Source of the DNA: Microbispora rosea subsp. aerata
Lineage (GTDB): Bacteria > Actinomycetota > Actinomycetes > Streptosporangiales > Streptosporangiaceae
NCBI RefSeq assembly: GCF_014647835.1
Contig: NZ_BMPY01000008.1
Span: 177,096-241,095 of the forward strand
Reading direction: 5' to 3'
Length of the DNA: 64,000 nucleotides
Positions 1 to 7,910 of the stretch are shown in pieces (the first letter of the stretch is position 1; each line of letters opens with the position of its first letter). Under the pieces are notes generated by a model. It did no database searches. It saw only the letters and a program-made list of their open reading frames with translations, and had not been told where the DNA came from. Both the position numbers and the translations under genes were made by a program.

Positions 1-1
1 C

Positions 2-805
2 GTCCAGGTGCTGGCCGTGCCGCTCACGCTCGGGCTGGCCGCCGTCCGGGAGTTCGCCACGGCCGGCGGCACGCCCCTGCCGTACGACCCGCCGCGCCGG
101 CTCGTCACCAGCGGGCCGTACGCCTATGTGCGCAATCCGATGCAGGTGTCGATGACCGCGAGCTATCTGCTCCTCGGCGTGCTGGACGTCCGCTTCCTGG
201 CGGCGGCGGGCGTGGCCGTCGCGTACGGCGCCGGGCTCGCGGCCTGGCACGAGGGCGAGCAGCTCACCGGCCGGTACGGCGGCGCGTGGGCCGCCTACCG
301 GTCCGGCGTGCGGGCCTGGCTGCCCCGCCCGCGGCCCTCCCCCACGATGACGCCGGCCGTCGTGCACGTGTCGGCCACATGCGGGCAGTGCGCTCCGGTC
401 GGCGGGTGGATCCTGCGCCGGGCGCCGGTCGCCCTCGACGTGCGCCCGGCCGAGGAACACCCCGAGGGCCTGCGGCGGATGACGTACGAGCGCGCGGACG
501 GGCTGCGCGCCGAGGGGGTGGCGGCTCTCGCCCACGCCGCCTCGCACCTCCATCTCGGCTGGGCGCTCGCCGGATGGATGCTGCTGCTGCCCGGCGTGGG
601 CTGGTTCGCGCAACTGTGCGCCGACGCCTTCGGGGCCGGGCCGCGCGGCGTGCCGTCCTGGCCCGCCGAACGGGGGACGGGCCGGGGCGGCCGGGCGTTC
701 ACGCAGCCTGCGGACGCGCCCAACCGCGGCCGCGTCAGTGCGGCCGGTGCCCGGGTCCGGCGGCGGCCCCGGGGGCGGGCGCCTGGTGAGCCGTGGCCTT
801 CGTGA
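2..805 (+). CDS. Isoprenylcysteine methyltransferase-like membrane protein with CxxC C-terminal part (5' truncated)
   Basis: The reading frame is already open at the window edge, so the true start lies upstream. The visible N-terminal part resembles the C-terminal half of the ICMT/PEMT family: a short loop with SGPYAYVRNPMQ (the RNP motif near the SAM/phospholipid site) followed by two hydrophobic helices and an E/Y-rich segment. From about residue 115 the protein carries a CGQC dithiol followed by a segment resembling DCC-type thiol-disulfide proteins and another hydrophobic helix, so it may be a fusion. The last 70 bases overlap tail-to-tail with the minus-strand lipoprotein gene. Substrate is unknown. 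ICMT family membership is fairly clear; the DCC-like reading is tentative. Confidence 0.6.
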   Translation, partial: VQVLAVPLTLGLAAVREFATAGGTPLPYDPPRRLVTSGPYAYVRNPMQVSMTASYLLLGVLDVRFLAAAGVAVAYGAGLAAWHEGEQLTGRYGGAWAAYRSGVRAWLPRPRPSPTMTPAVVHVSATCGQCAPVGGWILRRAPVALDVRPAEEHPEGLRRMTYERADGLRAEGVAALAHAASHLHLGWALAGWMLLLPGVGWFAQLCADAFGAGPRGVPSWPAERGTGRGGRAFTQPADAPNRGRVSAAGARVRRRPRGRAPGEPWPS

Positions 806-1757
806 CCACGGCGGGCGGGACCAGCACCGCCGGGATCGACACCGTCGTGCCGTTGGACACGACGGCCGTGCCGTACACGACCCTGCCGCTCGCGACCTGC
901 ACCGCCATCTTGGCGGCGGCCGACGCCTGGGCCGCGGCGTCGGTGCGCACGGTGGCGGCCTGCGTGCCGGCCCGCACCCGGCTCAGCGCGGCGGAACGGC
1001 CGCCGTGTCCGATCAACGGCACCCCGGCCAGGCCCACCCTCGCCATCTCGGCCGCGACCGCCTCCGCCGTCGCCTCGTCGGCGCAGCACACGCCCGCCAC
1101 CTTCGCGGGCCCGCCGAGCGCGGCGACGGCCGCCGCCACCTCGCGTACGGCGTCGGCGGGCCGCGCCAGGTCCCGTTCCCAGCCGATCGTCACCCGGCCG
1201 TCGAGCACGGCGTGCAGGCTGCGCTTCACCGTCGCGGCGTACGGGTCCGTGGCGGGCCCGTTGAAGAGCAGCACCGGCCCCGCCGTCTTCATCGCGGCGA
1301 GCAGGGCCAGGGCCTGCTCCCGCCCGACGCGTGCCGGGTCCGTCGCCACGTAGGCGTCCACCGGTCCGTTGGCCAGCCGGTCGTACGCGATGACCTTCGC
1401 CCCGGACAGTTTGGCCCTGGCCACCCAGGGAGCGGCGGCCTCGGGATCCACCGCGCCGAGGACCAGCACCCGAACGCCGTCGGCCAGCATCTGGCCGATC
1501 TGCCGCCCCTGCCTGGCGCGGTCGCCCGCGGCGTCGGCGTACCGGACGTCGCAGCGCGGGCACAGCGACGCGAGCGCCCGGGTGAACAGAGACCGGTCGG
1601 GTCCCTCGCCGGGGAGCAGCAGGCCGACGGTGAAGCCCTCCCGCACGTCGCCGACCGCCCCGAGTTCCGCTCCCGGCTGCCGTCCACCCTGCCCGCACGA
1701 GGGAAGGGACATCAGGAGAAGCACGCAGACGCCCGCCAGTCGTCTCCCCACGGGCAC
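735..1757 (-). CDS. Sugar ABC transporter substrate-binding lipoprotein (PBP1-like)
   Basis: 340 aa with a GTG start. The N-terminus is a lipoprotein signal: RR, a hydrophobic stretch, then the lipobox LPSC, placing the protein on the outer face of the membrane. The remainder has the type I periplasmic-binding-protein pattern of xylose/ribose binders: a TVGLLLP first strand, then LVLGAVDP, VIAYDRL and VLLFNGPATDP segments, and a hinge-like GVCCADEAT. No permease or ATPase gene is adjacent, so it is either an orphan or part of a system outside the window. Loss of the usual aromatic sugar-stacking residues cannot be judged by eye. It is convergent with the upstream membrane protein and not obviously linked to the biosynthetic cluster. 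Confidence 0.75.
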   Translation of the reverse strand: MPVGRRLAGVCVLLLMSLPSCGQGGRQPGAELGAVGDVREGFTVGLLLPGEGPDRSLFTRALASLCPRCDVRYADAAGDRARQGRQIGQMLADGVRVLVLGAVDPEAAAPWVARAKLSGAKVIAYDRLANGPVDAYVATDPARVGREQALALLAAMKTAGPVLLFNGPATDPYAATVKRSLHAVLDGRVTIGWERDLARPADAVREVAAAVAALGGPAKVAGVCCADEATAEAVAAEMARVGLAGVPLIGHGGRSAALSRVRAGTQAATVRTDAAAQASAAAKMAVQVASGRVVYGTAVVSNGTTVSIPAVLVPPAVVTKATAHQAPAPGAAAGPGHRPH

Positions 1758-1880
1758 CCCCGATTCGTTGCGGAGCCACGTTTCGCAGAGCCGTCTTGTG
1801 GAGCGATGTGACCTCGCTAGTCACATACCCGCACATATGACGCATAACTCTCGTCTCGGCAGTCGCGTCCCACCGAGGAC

Positions 1881-1899
1881 GATCATCGACGCGATGATC
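1881..1899. promoter_or_regulatory. Perfect inverted repeat in divergent spacer
   Basis: GATCATCG-ACG-CGATGATC, an 8-bp perfect dyad with a 3-base centre. It lies between the lipoprotein gene start at 1757 and the tRNA at 1991, in a short region of lower GC. It could be an operator for the lipoprotein gene; no regulator is identified. Confidence 0.35.
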
Positions 1900-1990
1900 G
1901 ATTAAGGATTACGCCCAGGGCCGAAGGCCGCCGCTCTCCCCCTCGCGCCGATCCACTCACCCGCTAAGTTGTGAGAGACTCCACCATTGC

Positions 1991-2064
1991 GGGGCGGTAG
2001 CTCAGCCGGTCAGAGCATCGGACTCATAATCCGTGGGTCGTGGGTTCAAGTCCCACCCGCCCTA
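1991..2064 (+). tRNA. tRNA with CAU anticodon (elongator Met or Ile2)
   Basis: A full cloverleaf can be folded. The acceptor stem GGGGCGG pairs with CCGCCCT (one G-U), the D stem is GCTC/GAGC, the anticodon loop is CTCATAA (anticodon CAU), and the T arm is GTGGG-TTCAAGT-CCCAC. The discriminator is A and CCA is not encoded. It lacks the initiator-tRNA features (a run of G-C pairs in the anticodon stem and an unpaired 1-72 pair), so fMet is unlikely. Whether it is Met or lysidine-modified Ile cannot be settled from the anticodon alone. The anticodon stem has one T-T mismatch at its base. Confidence 0.92.
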
Positions 2065-2068
2065 CTGC

Positions 2069-2100
2069 AAAAGGCCCGGCTAGCCTGGGCCTTTTACTTT
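2069..2100 (+). terminator. Intrinsic terminator after the tRNA
   Basis: The stem AAAAGGCCC (2069-2077) pairs with GGGCCTTTT (2087-2095), with a short loop and a T-rich tail. It begins five bases after the tRNA. Confidence 0.85.
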
Positions 2101-2463
2101 TCCCGCGATCACCGGGATTTCGGCGCGGCATCGGGGCGACCGAAGGGAGACCGCGAGTTTCGGACGCCTCCCCAACCGCACAAGGGACCAGCGCCGCCGC
2201 TCGCCTCCGCCGCCTCCCGGAGGACCTCGGGCAGCACCGCCGTGTAGGGATCTGGATCAACACCGGGTCCGATGCGGCCGCAGACCGCATCACCGCGACC
2301 TGCCTGGCCCTGGGTCGGCAGTCCGCGCGTCGCCGAAGACGGGCGCCGATCCGGACCGTCGCCGGCGGCACCCACGAGATCCTTTCCCGGCCCCATCGGC
2401 GGCTGTCGAATTCCTCGGGTTTGCGAGTCGTTTGGTGAGTGTATTCCAGTCTCGGGAGGCAGC
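2101..2463. other. Intergenic stretch, no gene seen
   Basis: No frame in this stretch has a convincing protein. It holds the downstream flank of the tRNA terminator and the leader of the VOC gene. An AGTCTCGGGAGGCAGC stretch just before 2464 supplies the ribosome binding site. Confidence 0.6.
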
Positions 2464-2841
2464 ATGGCCGACAAACCACGGATGACATTGACGGCAACGG
2501 TGCTCAGTGCGCCCGATGCCCGCGCGCTGGCGGCCTTCTATCAGCGGCTGCTCGGCTGGGCGATACGGCAGGAGGAGCCTGGCTGGGTGACGCTCCGCGC
2601 GCCCGGCGGAGGGGCGGGGTTGTCGTTTCAGACCGACCCGGCTTACGTCAGGCCGCGGTGGCCCGCCGGCCCCGGGGATCAGCAGATGATGATGCACTTG
2701 GACATCGAGGTAGACGATCTGGACACCGCCGGAGCCCATGCGGTCGCGGCAGGGGCGACGCTCGCGGAATATCAGCCCCAAGACGACGTACGGGTCTACC
2801 TCGATCCCGCGGGGCACCCGTTCTGCCTGTGGACCCGGTAG
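2464..2841 (+). CDS. VOC/glyoxalase-like domain protein
   Basis: 125 aa. The ATG at 2464 is preceded by GGGAGG, which fixes the start. The pattern is that of the vicinal-oxygen-chelate family in its short actinobacterial form: a beta strand, an ARALAAFYQRLLGW helix, WVTLRAPGGG, the MMHLDIEVDDLDTA strand-helix, then VRVYLDPAGHPFCLW. The H of MMHLDIEV and the D/P/G-H-P-F-C terminal motif match 'glyoxalase-like domain' proteins. These bind small molecules or metals and include bleomycin-resistance-like proteins. No substrate can be assigned. It is a single gene between the tRNA and the orphan hypotheticals. Confidence 0.75.
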   Translation: MADKPRMTLTATVLSAPDARALAAFYQRLLGWAIRQEEPGWVTLRAPGGGAGLSFQTDPAYVRPRWPAGPGDQQMMMHLDIEVDDLDTAGAHAVAAGATLAEYQPQDDVRVYLDPAGHPFCLWTR

Positions 2842-3032
2842 GCAAGGGCTCCGCCGCCTTCACGTCGGCGGGGGTGGGATGCGATTGCACGAGTGGACGT
2901 CAGCGGGTCCGCCGCCACGACCCCGATGCTGTATGCCGACGGGCGCGAGCTGTGGAGCCTCATCTTCCGCGGCGAAGCCCGCTGACATGCCGGCGCCCCG
3001 GCCCTCAGCAGGAGAGACCGGGGCACACGCGT

Positions 3033-3785
3033 CTACGCCCCAGACTGCGAACCCTTAGATCGGCGCCGACGACGCGGGGAAGGCCTTTGCTTCCGCAACG
3101 CCCGCTTTCCCTTACGGAGCAGGATCCGCGCAGCCGCGTCCCCCAACAGGTACTTGTTGGTGTGCCCTGGGACCGCCTCGTGCCCTTTCAGGACTTCCCG
3201 GATGCGACCCTTCTCAATTCCCACATCGCCCAGCAGGAGCTTCAGTTCAGACACCGTGACGAGAGTGTCCGACGGGTTCGGCTCAGCCGGCCGGGAAGGC
3301 GTCGCGGAGTCCTCCCCGACCGGCTGAGGCTCATTGGCCACCGGTCCCTGCCCGGCGTCCGCCTGTGCGCGGAGCGCGGCCAGGTGCTGCCTGATCCGCC
3401 GGTCGATGTAGTCATTGAGCAGGTTGGTCACCCGCGCCTGCACCAGCGTGTCGATGCGTCCGCTCAGCCGCGTGTCGAAGTGCTCGTCGAGCCGTGACTG
3501 AAGGTTTTTGCCCGCCCACTTGTCGGCCCAGGTGAAGAACCTGGCGTCGAACTTCTCCTCAATAAAGTCGTCCGCTTTCGCATCGAAATACGCATCCAAA
3601 AGCTCTTTCAGGTCGGCCTTTGGCAGGGCGTCGAACTGTTTCCGGAACTCGGCGTCGAAGTACGCGCCGATTTGCTCCTTCAGGTCCGCCTCCGCCCAGG
3701 CTTGGACCCGTGCTTCCACGCGAGCGTCCAGCTCGCGCTGCGCCCACTCCTCGATCCACCGTGTGACCAGCGCCTTGAGCCCCAT
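3033..3785 (-). CDS. Hypothetical charged helical protein with basic tail
   Basis: 250 aa, not recognised. Residues 1-135 are almost entirely predicted helix with degenerate repeats of the type 'DLKExxxAYFDAxFxxxFDA' and 'LxARVxARVQAW', suggesting a coiled coil or amphipathic helical stalk. Residues 140-170 are a Pro/Glu/Ser linker. Residues 175-225 form a small folded unit with SELKLLLGDVGIEKGRIREVLKGH. The C-terminus is strongly basic (RRRRRSKG), possibly for nucleic-acid or membrane contact. Codon use is less GC-rich than the neighbours, which could indicate acquisition. It runs in the same direction as the next orphan at 3995-4957. Confidence 0.5.
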   Translation of the reverse strand: MGLKALVTRWIEEWAQRELDARVEARVQAWAEADLKEQIGAYFDAEFRKQFDALPKADLKELLDAYFDAKADDFIEEKFDARFFTWADKWAGKNLQSRLDEHFDTRLSGRIDTLVQARVTNLLNDYIDRRIRQHLAALRAQADAGQGPVANEPQPVGEDSATPSRPAEPNPSDTLVTVSELKLLLGDVGIEKGRIREVLKGHEAVPGHTNKYLLGDAAARILLRKGKRALRKQRPSPRRRRRSKGSQSGA

Positions 3786-3994
3786 GGAGTCCCCTCGCCA
3801 AGAGTCCGGGAAGGTGCCGCTGAACGCACGGTACGAAGTGTGAATAAATCAGGATAGTTGTTCTTCAGAGAGGTTTTTCTCTCTCCGAGGAGACGAAACT
3901 AGCGAGTGACGATGAGACGCCGGGCCGGCTGCAACTCGACGCCGTGTTCGGCGAACAGGCGGCGCCAGGTCAAGAACGCCGGCCGAATCGGATG

Positions 3995-4957
3995 TCAGAA
4001 GCCGCTGACTGAAAAACCGCCCGCGCCGCCGTCGCCACCGTAGCTCACACCGCCGTAGCCCGCACCGCCGTCGCTGCCGTGGCTCGCAGCGGTGTCGCTG
4101 CCGTAGTTGCTGCTTGGCCCATATGTGTAGCTCGATCGCGTCGGCCTGCCCTGGCTATCCCCAGAGGAATCGATCAGCGTGCCGGTGAGGGCGCGCCAGC
4201 CTGACGGGGCCGACCCGTACGCCTCCTTGAGAGCCAGTTCGGTGTTGCGGCCCCAGCGGACGGGTGTGTGGGGGTGTTCCGCACGTTCGGCGTCCAGCGC
4301 GTCCTGGATTTGCCGAGGGGTGAGCCCCGCGCGTGTGCTCTCGCCCGCCTCCTCGTCGAGGTCGGAAAGGTAGATGGAGAAGGAACGCCGGTTATCCCGG
4401 TCGGTCTCAAGCCGGTAAGACCACACGGCGCGGGCGGCGATGGCCACCGCGGCTGCCCGTTGTGCTCTTCGTTCGCGCTCCTGCTGGAGTCGCAGCGCCT
4501 CGCGCTCGATGAGCTGCCTCATGTACTCCCGCACGTACTGAGGCAGGTCCTCTGTCTGCTTTTGGTACTCGGCGAGCGCGGCGTTGAAGTCGGCGCGAAT
4601 TTTCGCCATCTTGTCCTCGTAGGTTTTACGCAACCACCAGATCCGCCACAGGTTCACGATTCTCCACAACAGCGGATTTATGAACGGCGGGTACCACTGC
4701 AGGCTGGCTGCGCGTTCTTCGTCTTGGAGCGCGCGAATCTTGGCGAAAAGTCGTTCAGTGGCTGAACGCCAGCGGCTCCAGCGTGTTTCGTCGACCCAGA
4801 CGAGTGCCTCGCGAAACGTGTAGTCGACCCTTGTCGCGCAGAGCACGTTGCGGTTCTTGCTGATCTCTTCGCCAATCACCAGAGTTGCCCGGGCATCGGG
4901 AATCCAGCCGAGATCGGTCGCATAGAACGATCTTTTGTTGCTCTGGTCGACGGTCAT
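3995..4957 (-). CDS. Hypothetical protein, coiled coil plus Gly/Ser/Tyr-rich tail
   Basis: 320 aa, not recognised. Residues 1-75 contain a folded start with VDYTFREALVWVDETRW. A hydrophobic Trp-rich segment (PPFINPLLWRIVNLWRIWWL, about residues 88-108) could be a membrane anchor or amphipathic helix. Residues 110-175 form a charged coiled coil (ERERRAQRAAAVAIA). Residues 180-260 contain 'TRAGLTPRQIQDALDAERA', and the last 45 residues are a low-complexity Gly/Ser/Tyr tail. The architecture suggests a scaffold or membrane-associated protein. Together with 3033-3785 it forms a small island with no link to metabolism. Confidence 0.5.
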   Translation of the reverse strand: MTVDQSNKRSFYATDLGWIPDARATLVIGEEISKNRNVLCATRVDYTFREALVWVDETRWSRWRSATERLFAKIRALQDEERAASLQWYPPFINPLLWRIVNLWRIWWLRKTYEDKMAKIRADFNAALAEYQKQTEDLPQYVREYMRQLIEREALRLQQERERRAQRAAAVAIAARAVWSYRLETDRDNRRSFSIYLSDLDEEAGESTRAGLTPRQIQDALDAERAEHPHTPVRWGRNTELALKEAYGSAPSGWRALTGTLIDSSGDSQGRPTRSSYTYGPSSNYGSDTAASHGSDGGAGYGGVSYGGDGGAGGFSVSGF

Positions 4958-5200
4958 GGGTTCATGGCGACAAAGGGGACAGTCCCTGTCACTCCCGTAT
5001 TCGCCTACCGGTTTCCGTCTACACCCGCCCGCACACGAGATCGCCGTCTACGTCTGGAGAATCACCGCACCGCCTATGCGTCAGGCGCGGTCCGGCAGGG
5101 CGCCGTTTCGGAGACGGCATTCGCACGGAGAGGTGCTCGGGTTGAGCGCCGTCCGGTGAGCGCCCTTACCCCGAACGGCGCTCAACGTGAACATCCCCTC

Positions 5201-5917
5201 CTACGCGCCTCGTTTCATGCCGTTTCGCGAGGGCTGCCTCGCCGACGTCGCCTGTGCGAGAAGGCCGTCGACTAAGGCCTGAAGCCCCTGCGAGTAGGTG
5301 TCCTGCGCGGCCAGCGTCGGCCATTGCTCGCCGAGGGAGACCAGGCGGGGCATGCGGGTCGCGTCCACGCCCTCGAAGAAGGGGCTGGGCTTGGCGGTCT
5401 GCTGCTCGTTCGAGGGCCGCCGAGCGGAGTGGGCACGGACGAGGATCTCGCCGACCGTGTAGTACCAGATGCTGCGGAAGAGATGGACGGCCTGTTCGGG
5501 TGTGCAGCCGTGATCGATCGCCCCGGCCACGATGGCCTCGACCATCCACAACGATTCACCGAGACGGCCGATGAACCCGTCGGATGTGAGGACCTCCGCG
5601 GCCCACGGCCAGTCCGCGAGGGCATCGTGAATCACGATCGAGGTCGCGATGATGCGGTCCCGCGGCTCGCTGGGCAGATCGGGACGCGGGATCTGGTCCG
5701 CGTACTCGCTGATCAGCAGAAGCAGCAGGTCCTCTTTATCGCGTACGTGGTGATACAGGGTCATCGTCCCGATGCCGATCTCAGCGGCGAGCCGGCGAAG
5801 GGTCAGCTTTTCCCAGCCGTTCTGATCGATGAGCCTGCGGGCCGCGGCAAGGATCTGCGCGCGGGAGGTCACCGGTGGACGGCCGGTACGGCTGTGCGGT
5901 GCATTGCTTTGGGACAC
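5201..5917 (-). CDS. TetR-family transcriptional repressor
   Basis: 238 aa. The N-terminal helix-turn-helix is typical: RAQILAAARRLIDQNGWEKLTLRRLAAEIGIGTMTLYHHVRDKEDLL, about residues 18-65. The C-terminal ligand domain is of the tetracycline-repressor C type (aromatic, EAIVAGAIDHGCTPEQAVHLFR). The gene is divergent from an EmrB/QacA-type efflux pump starting at 6056, the classical arrangement in which the repressor senses the pump substrate and represses both genes. An imperfect inverted repeat in the spacer (6000-6018) is a candidate operator. The pair lies just outside the biosynthetic genes and may or may not export their product. Confidence 0.88.
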   Translation of the reverse strand: MSQSNAPHSRTGRPPVTSRAQILAAARRLIDQNGWEKLTLRRLAAEIGIGTMTLYHHVRDKEDLLLLLISEYADQIPRPDLPSEPRDRIIATSIVIHDALADWPWAAEVLTSDGFIGRLGESLWMVEAIVAGAIDHGCTPEQAVHLFRSIWYYTVGEILVRAHSARRPSNEQQTAKPSPFFEGVDATRMPRLVSLGEQWPTLAAQDTYSQGLQALVDGLLAQATSARQPSRNGMKRGA

Positions 5918-5999
5918 CCCTCCATCATGCTGTCCCGCCGCGCCTTTCTGCCAACCCCGGGACCTTCGACTGTCGACACCGAGGCGTTCCCGATGCTAC

Positions 6000-6018
6000 T
6001 TTCAGTACGTGTACGAAA
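6000..6018. promoter_or_regulatory. Candidate TetR operator
   Basis: TTTCAGTAC-GT-GTACGAAA: two arms matching as an inverted repeat except for one extra base in the left arm. It lies in the TetR/MFS divergent spacer, about 40 bases before the pump start. Confidence 0.4.
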
Positions 6019-6055
6019 AGCAAGCTATGAGAGCACCACAAGGGACTGAACCACG

Positions 6056-7516
6056 GTGACAAACGCACAATCCGCGAACGGACCATCGGTCGTGCAATCG
6101 GCCGCCCGGCCGGGGCTCATCCTCGCCTCGGTGGCTGTCGTGCAGTTCATGGTGTCGGTTGACCTGTCGGTCGTGAACCTCGGTCTTCCGGAGATCGCCG
6201 CCGGGCTCAACTTCACCGGAGCAGGCCTGACGTGGGTGATCCACGCCTATGCCCTCACCTTCGGCGGGCTTCTCCTCCTGGGCGGCAAGATCGCCGACCG
6301 GTTTGGTCTCAAGCGCATCCTGCTGCTCGGGCTCATCCTCTTCGGCCTCGCCTCCCTCGGCGGCGGCTTCGCGCAGGAAGCCGGTCACCTCGTGGCCGCC
6401 CGCGCGCTGCAGGGCATCGGGGCCGCCTCGTTGTCTCCGGCCGCGCTGGCGCTGCTGGCCGTGACCTTCCCCTCCGGCAAGGAGCGCGCCCGCGCGTACG
6501 GCATCTGGAGCGCGATGAACGCCGCCGGCGGCGCTCTCGGCGTGCTGATCGGCGGTGCGCTCACCGAGTACGCGAGCTGGCGCTGGGTCATGTGGGTCAG
6601 CGTCCCCATGGCCGCCATCGCGCTGATCCTGGCCTGGCGTGGCGTGGCCGACGCTCCGCCTCCGGCTCCCACCGGCCGTCCCGACGTGCTGGGCGGCATC
6701 TTGGCCACGGCGGGTATGACGCTGCTCGTCTTCGGCATCGTCCGCACCGACCAGTACGCGTGGACCTCGGCGACGACGCTGGTCACCCTGGCGGGCGCCG
6801 TCGTGCTGCTGGCCGCGTTCATCTGGGTGGAGCGGACCACCTCCCGCGACCCGCTGATCCGGCTCGGCCTGTTCTCCAACCGCTCGGTCACCGGCGCCAA
6901 CGTCTACAACCTCTTCCTGGGCGGCGCCATGGCGGCGTCCTTCTACTTCGCCTCCCTCTACCTCCAGCGCATCCTCGGGTACAGCCCGACCGTGGCCGGG
7001 CTCGAGCTGCTGCCCTTCGCGCTCGGCGTCGCCGTCGGGGCCTTCATCACCATCAAGCTCGGCAACCGTGTCGACCGCCGCACCCTGCTGATCGTCGGCG
7101 GGCTGGTGACCGCGATCGGGTTCGCCTGGTTCGGCTTCATCAGCGCCGACGGCTCCTACCTCAGCGACGTGCTGGCCCCGTCGATCGTCACCAGCATCGG
7201 GTTCGGCCTCTGCCTCGGGCCGGTGGTCTCGACCGCCACCGTCGGGGTCGCGCAGCACGAGACGGGCGCCGCTTCCGGCCTGCTCGCCAGCTCGCGGCAG
7301 ATCGGCGCCTCGCTCGGCCTCGCCGCGCTGGGCACCGCCGCCGCCGAGCGCACCGGCGACAACCTGACGCCCGAGGGGCTCACCGACGGTTACGCGCTGG
7401 GCATGACGCTCGGCGCCGCGCTCTTCCTCGCCGCCGTCGTCGTCGCCATCGTCGTCGTGCCGAAGAGCGCGCCGGAGCCGGCGGAGCAGGGCACGCGCGA
7501 CCTGGTGACGGACTGA
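6056..7516 (+). CDS. MFS multidrug efflux transporter, EmrB/QacA (DHA2) type
   Basis: 486 aa with a GTG start. The length and about 14 hydrophobic segments fit the DHA2 family of proton-coupled drug exporters. Visible motifs include the start of TM1 (VAVVQFMVSVDLSVVNLGLPEIAAGL), motif A-like GGKIADRFGLKRIL after TM2, motif C-like MNAAGGALGVLIGGALTEYASWRWVMWVSVPM in TM5, and CLGPVVSTATVGVAQHETGAASGLLASSRQIGASLG toward the C-terminus. It sits in the cytoplasmic membrane and exports lipophilic compounds. It is divergent from its probable TetR regulator. Confidence 0.9.
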   Translation: MTNAQSANGPSVVQSAARPGLILASVAVVQFMVSVDLSVVNLGLPEIAAGLNFTGAGLTWVIHAYALTFGGLLLLGGKIADRFGLKRILLLGLILFGLASLGGGFAQEAGHLVAARALQGIGAASLSPAALALLAVTFPSGKERARAYGIWSAMNAAGGALGVLIGGALTEYASWRWVMWVSVPMAAIALILAWRGVADAPPPAPTGRPDVLGGILATAGMTLLVFGIVRTDQYAWTSATTLVTLAGAVVLLAAFIWVERTTSRDPLIRLGLFSNRSVTGANVYNLFLGGAMAASFYFASLYLQRILGYSPTVAGLELLPFALGVAVGAFITIKLGNRVDRRTLLIVGGLVTAIGFAWFGFISADGSYLSDVLAPSIVTSIGFGLCLGPVVSTATVGVAQHETGAASGLLASSRQIGASLGLAALGTAAAERTGDNLTPEGLTDGYALGMTLGAALFLAAVVVAIVVVPKSAPEPAEQGTRDLVTD

Positions 7517-7597
7517 CGGAGCCGCCACGGCAAGAACGGACAATCCGACGAGTCACGACCCGGCGACCCCCTCGGCCGGGACGTGCTCACCCAACAA

Positions 7598-7639
7598 GGC
7601 GGAGGGGCCCGGGGCCGGCGAGCCCCGGGCCCCTCCGCC
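7598..7639. terminator. Strong bidirectional hairpin terminator
   Basis: A perfect 18-bp GC stem (arms 7598-7615 and 7622-7639) with a 6-base loop, lying between convergent genes. It has no U tract, as is common in actinomycetes. Confidence 0.75.
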
Positions 7640-7682
7640 GGATCACACCGCCGGGAATCGCGGATCACACCGCCGGGAATCG
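7639..7682. repeat. Exact tandem duplication of 22 bp
   Basis: Bases 7639-7660 are repeated without change at 7661-7682. The unit begins CGGATCACACC and ends GGGAATCG. The first copy overlaps the end of the terminator stem by one base. Confidence 0.85.
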
Positions 7683-7910
7683 ACACGCTCCCCCGCCCGA
7701 AGGCCGTGCCGAACGGCCGGAGATCCGGCCCGTGCCGCGCGTGCACAGGCGACCGCTCCGGAGGCGACGGCCGCTTTCGTCCGGGTGGCGATCAACAACC
7801 CCGGGCGCGGCTCACCACGCGTGACACACGCGGAAGGCGATCGTCAAACGGACCGCCGCCGATCCGCGGCGGCCGGCCGGTGAAGCGACGGAGAACAGCG
7901 TGGAGAACGA

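Larger units (their letters stand above)
7517..7910. other. Convergent spacer between MFS pump and type II TE
   Basis: No convincing gene. The spacer holds a strong bidirectional hairpin (7598-7639) directly followed by an exact tandem duplication (7639-7682). It marks the left border of the biosynthetic cluster. Confidence 0.6.

Noticed and set aside
1991-2064. Initiator tRNA reading of the CAU tRNA
   Set aside because: The anticodon stem lacks the three consecutive G-C pairs and position 1 can pair with 72, so an elongator Met or Ile2 identity is preferred.
4975-4995. AAAGGGGACAGTCCCTGTCAC motif resembling repeat-associated palindromes
   Set aside because: A single copy only, with no transposase gene or second end nearby, so no mobile element can be supported.
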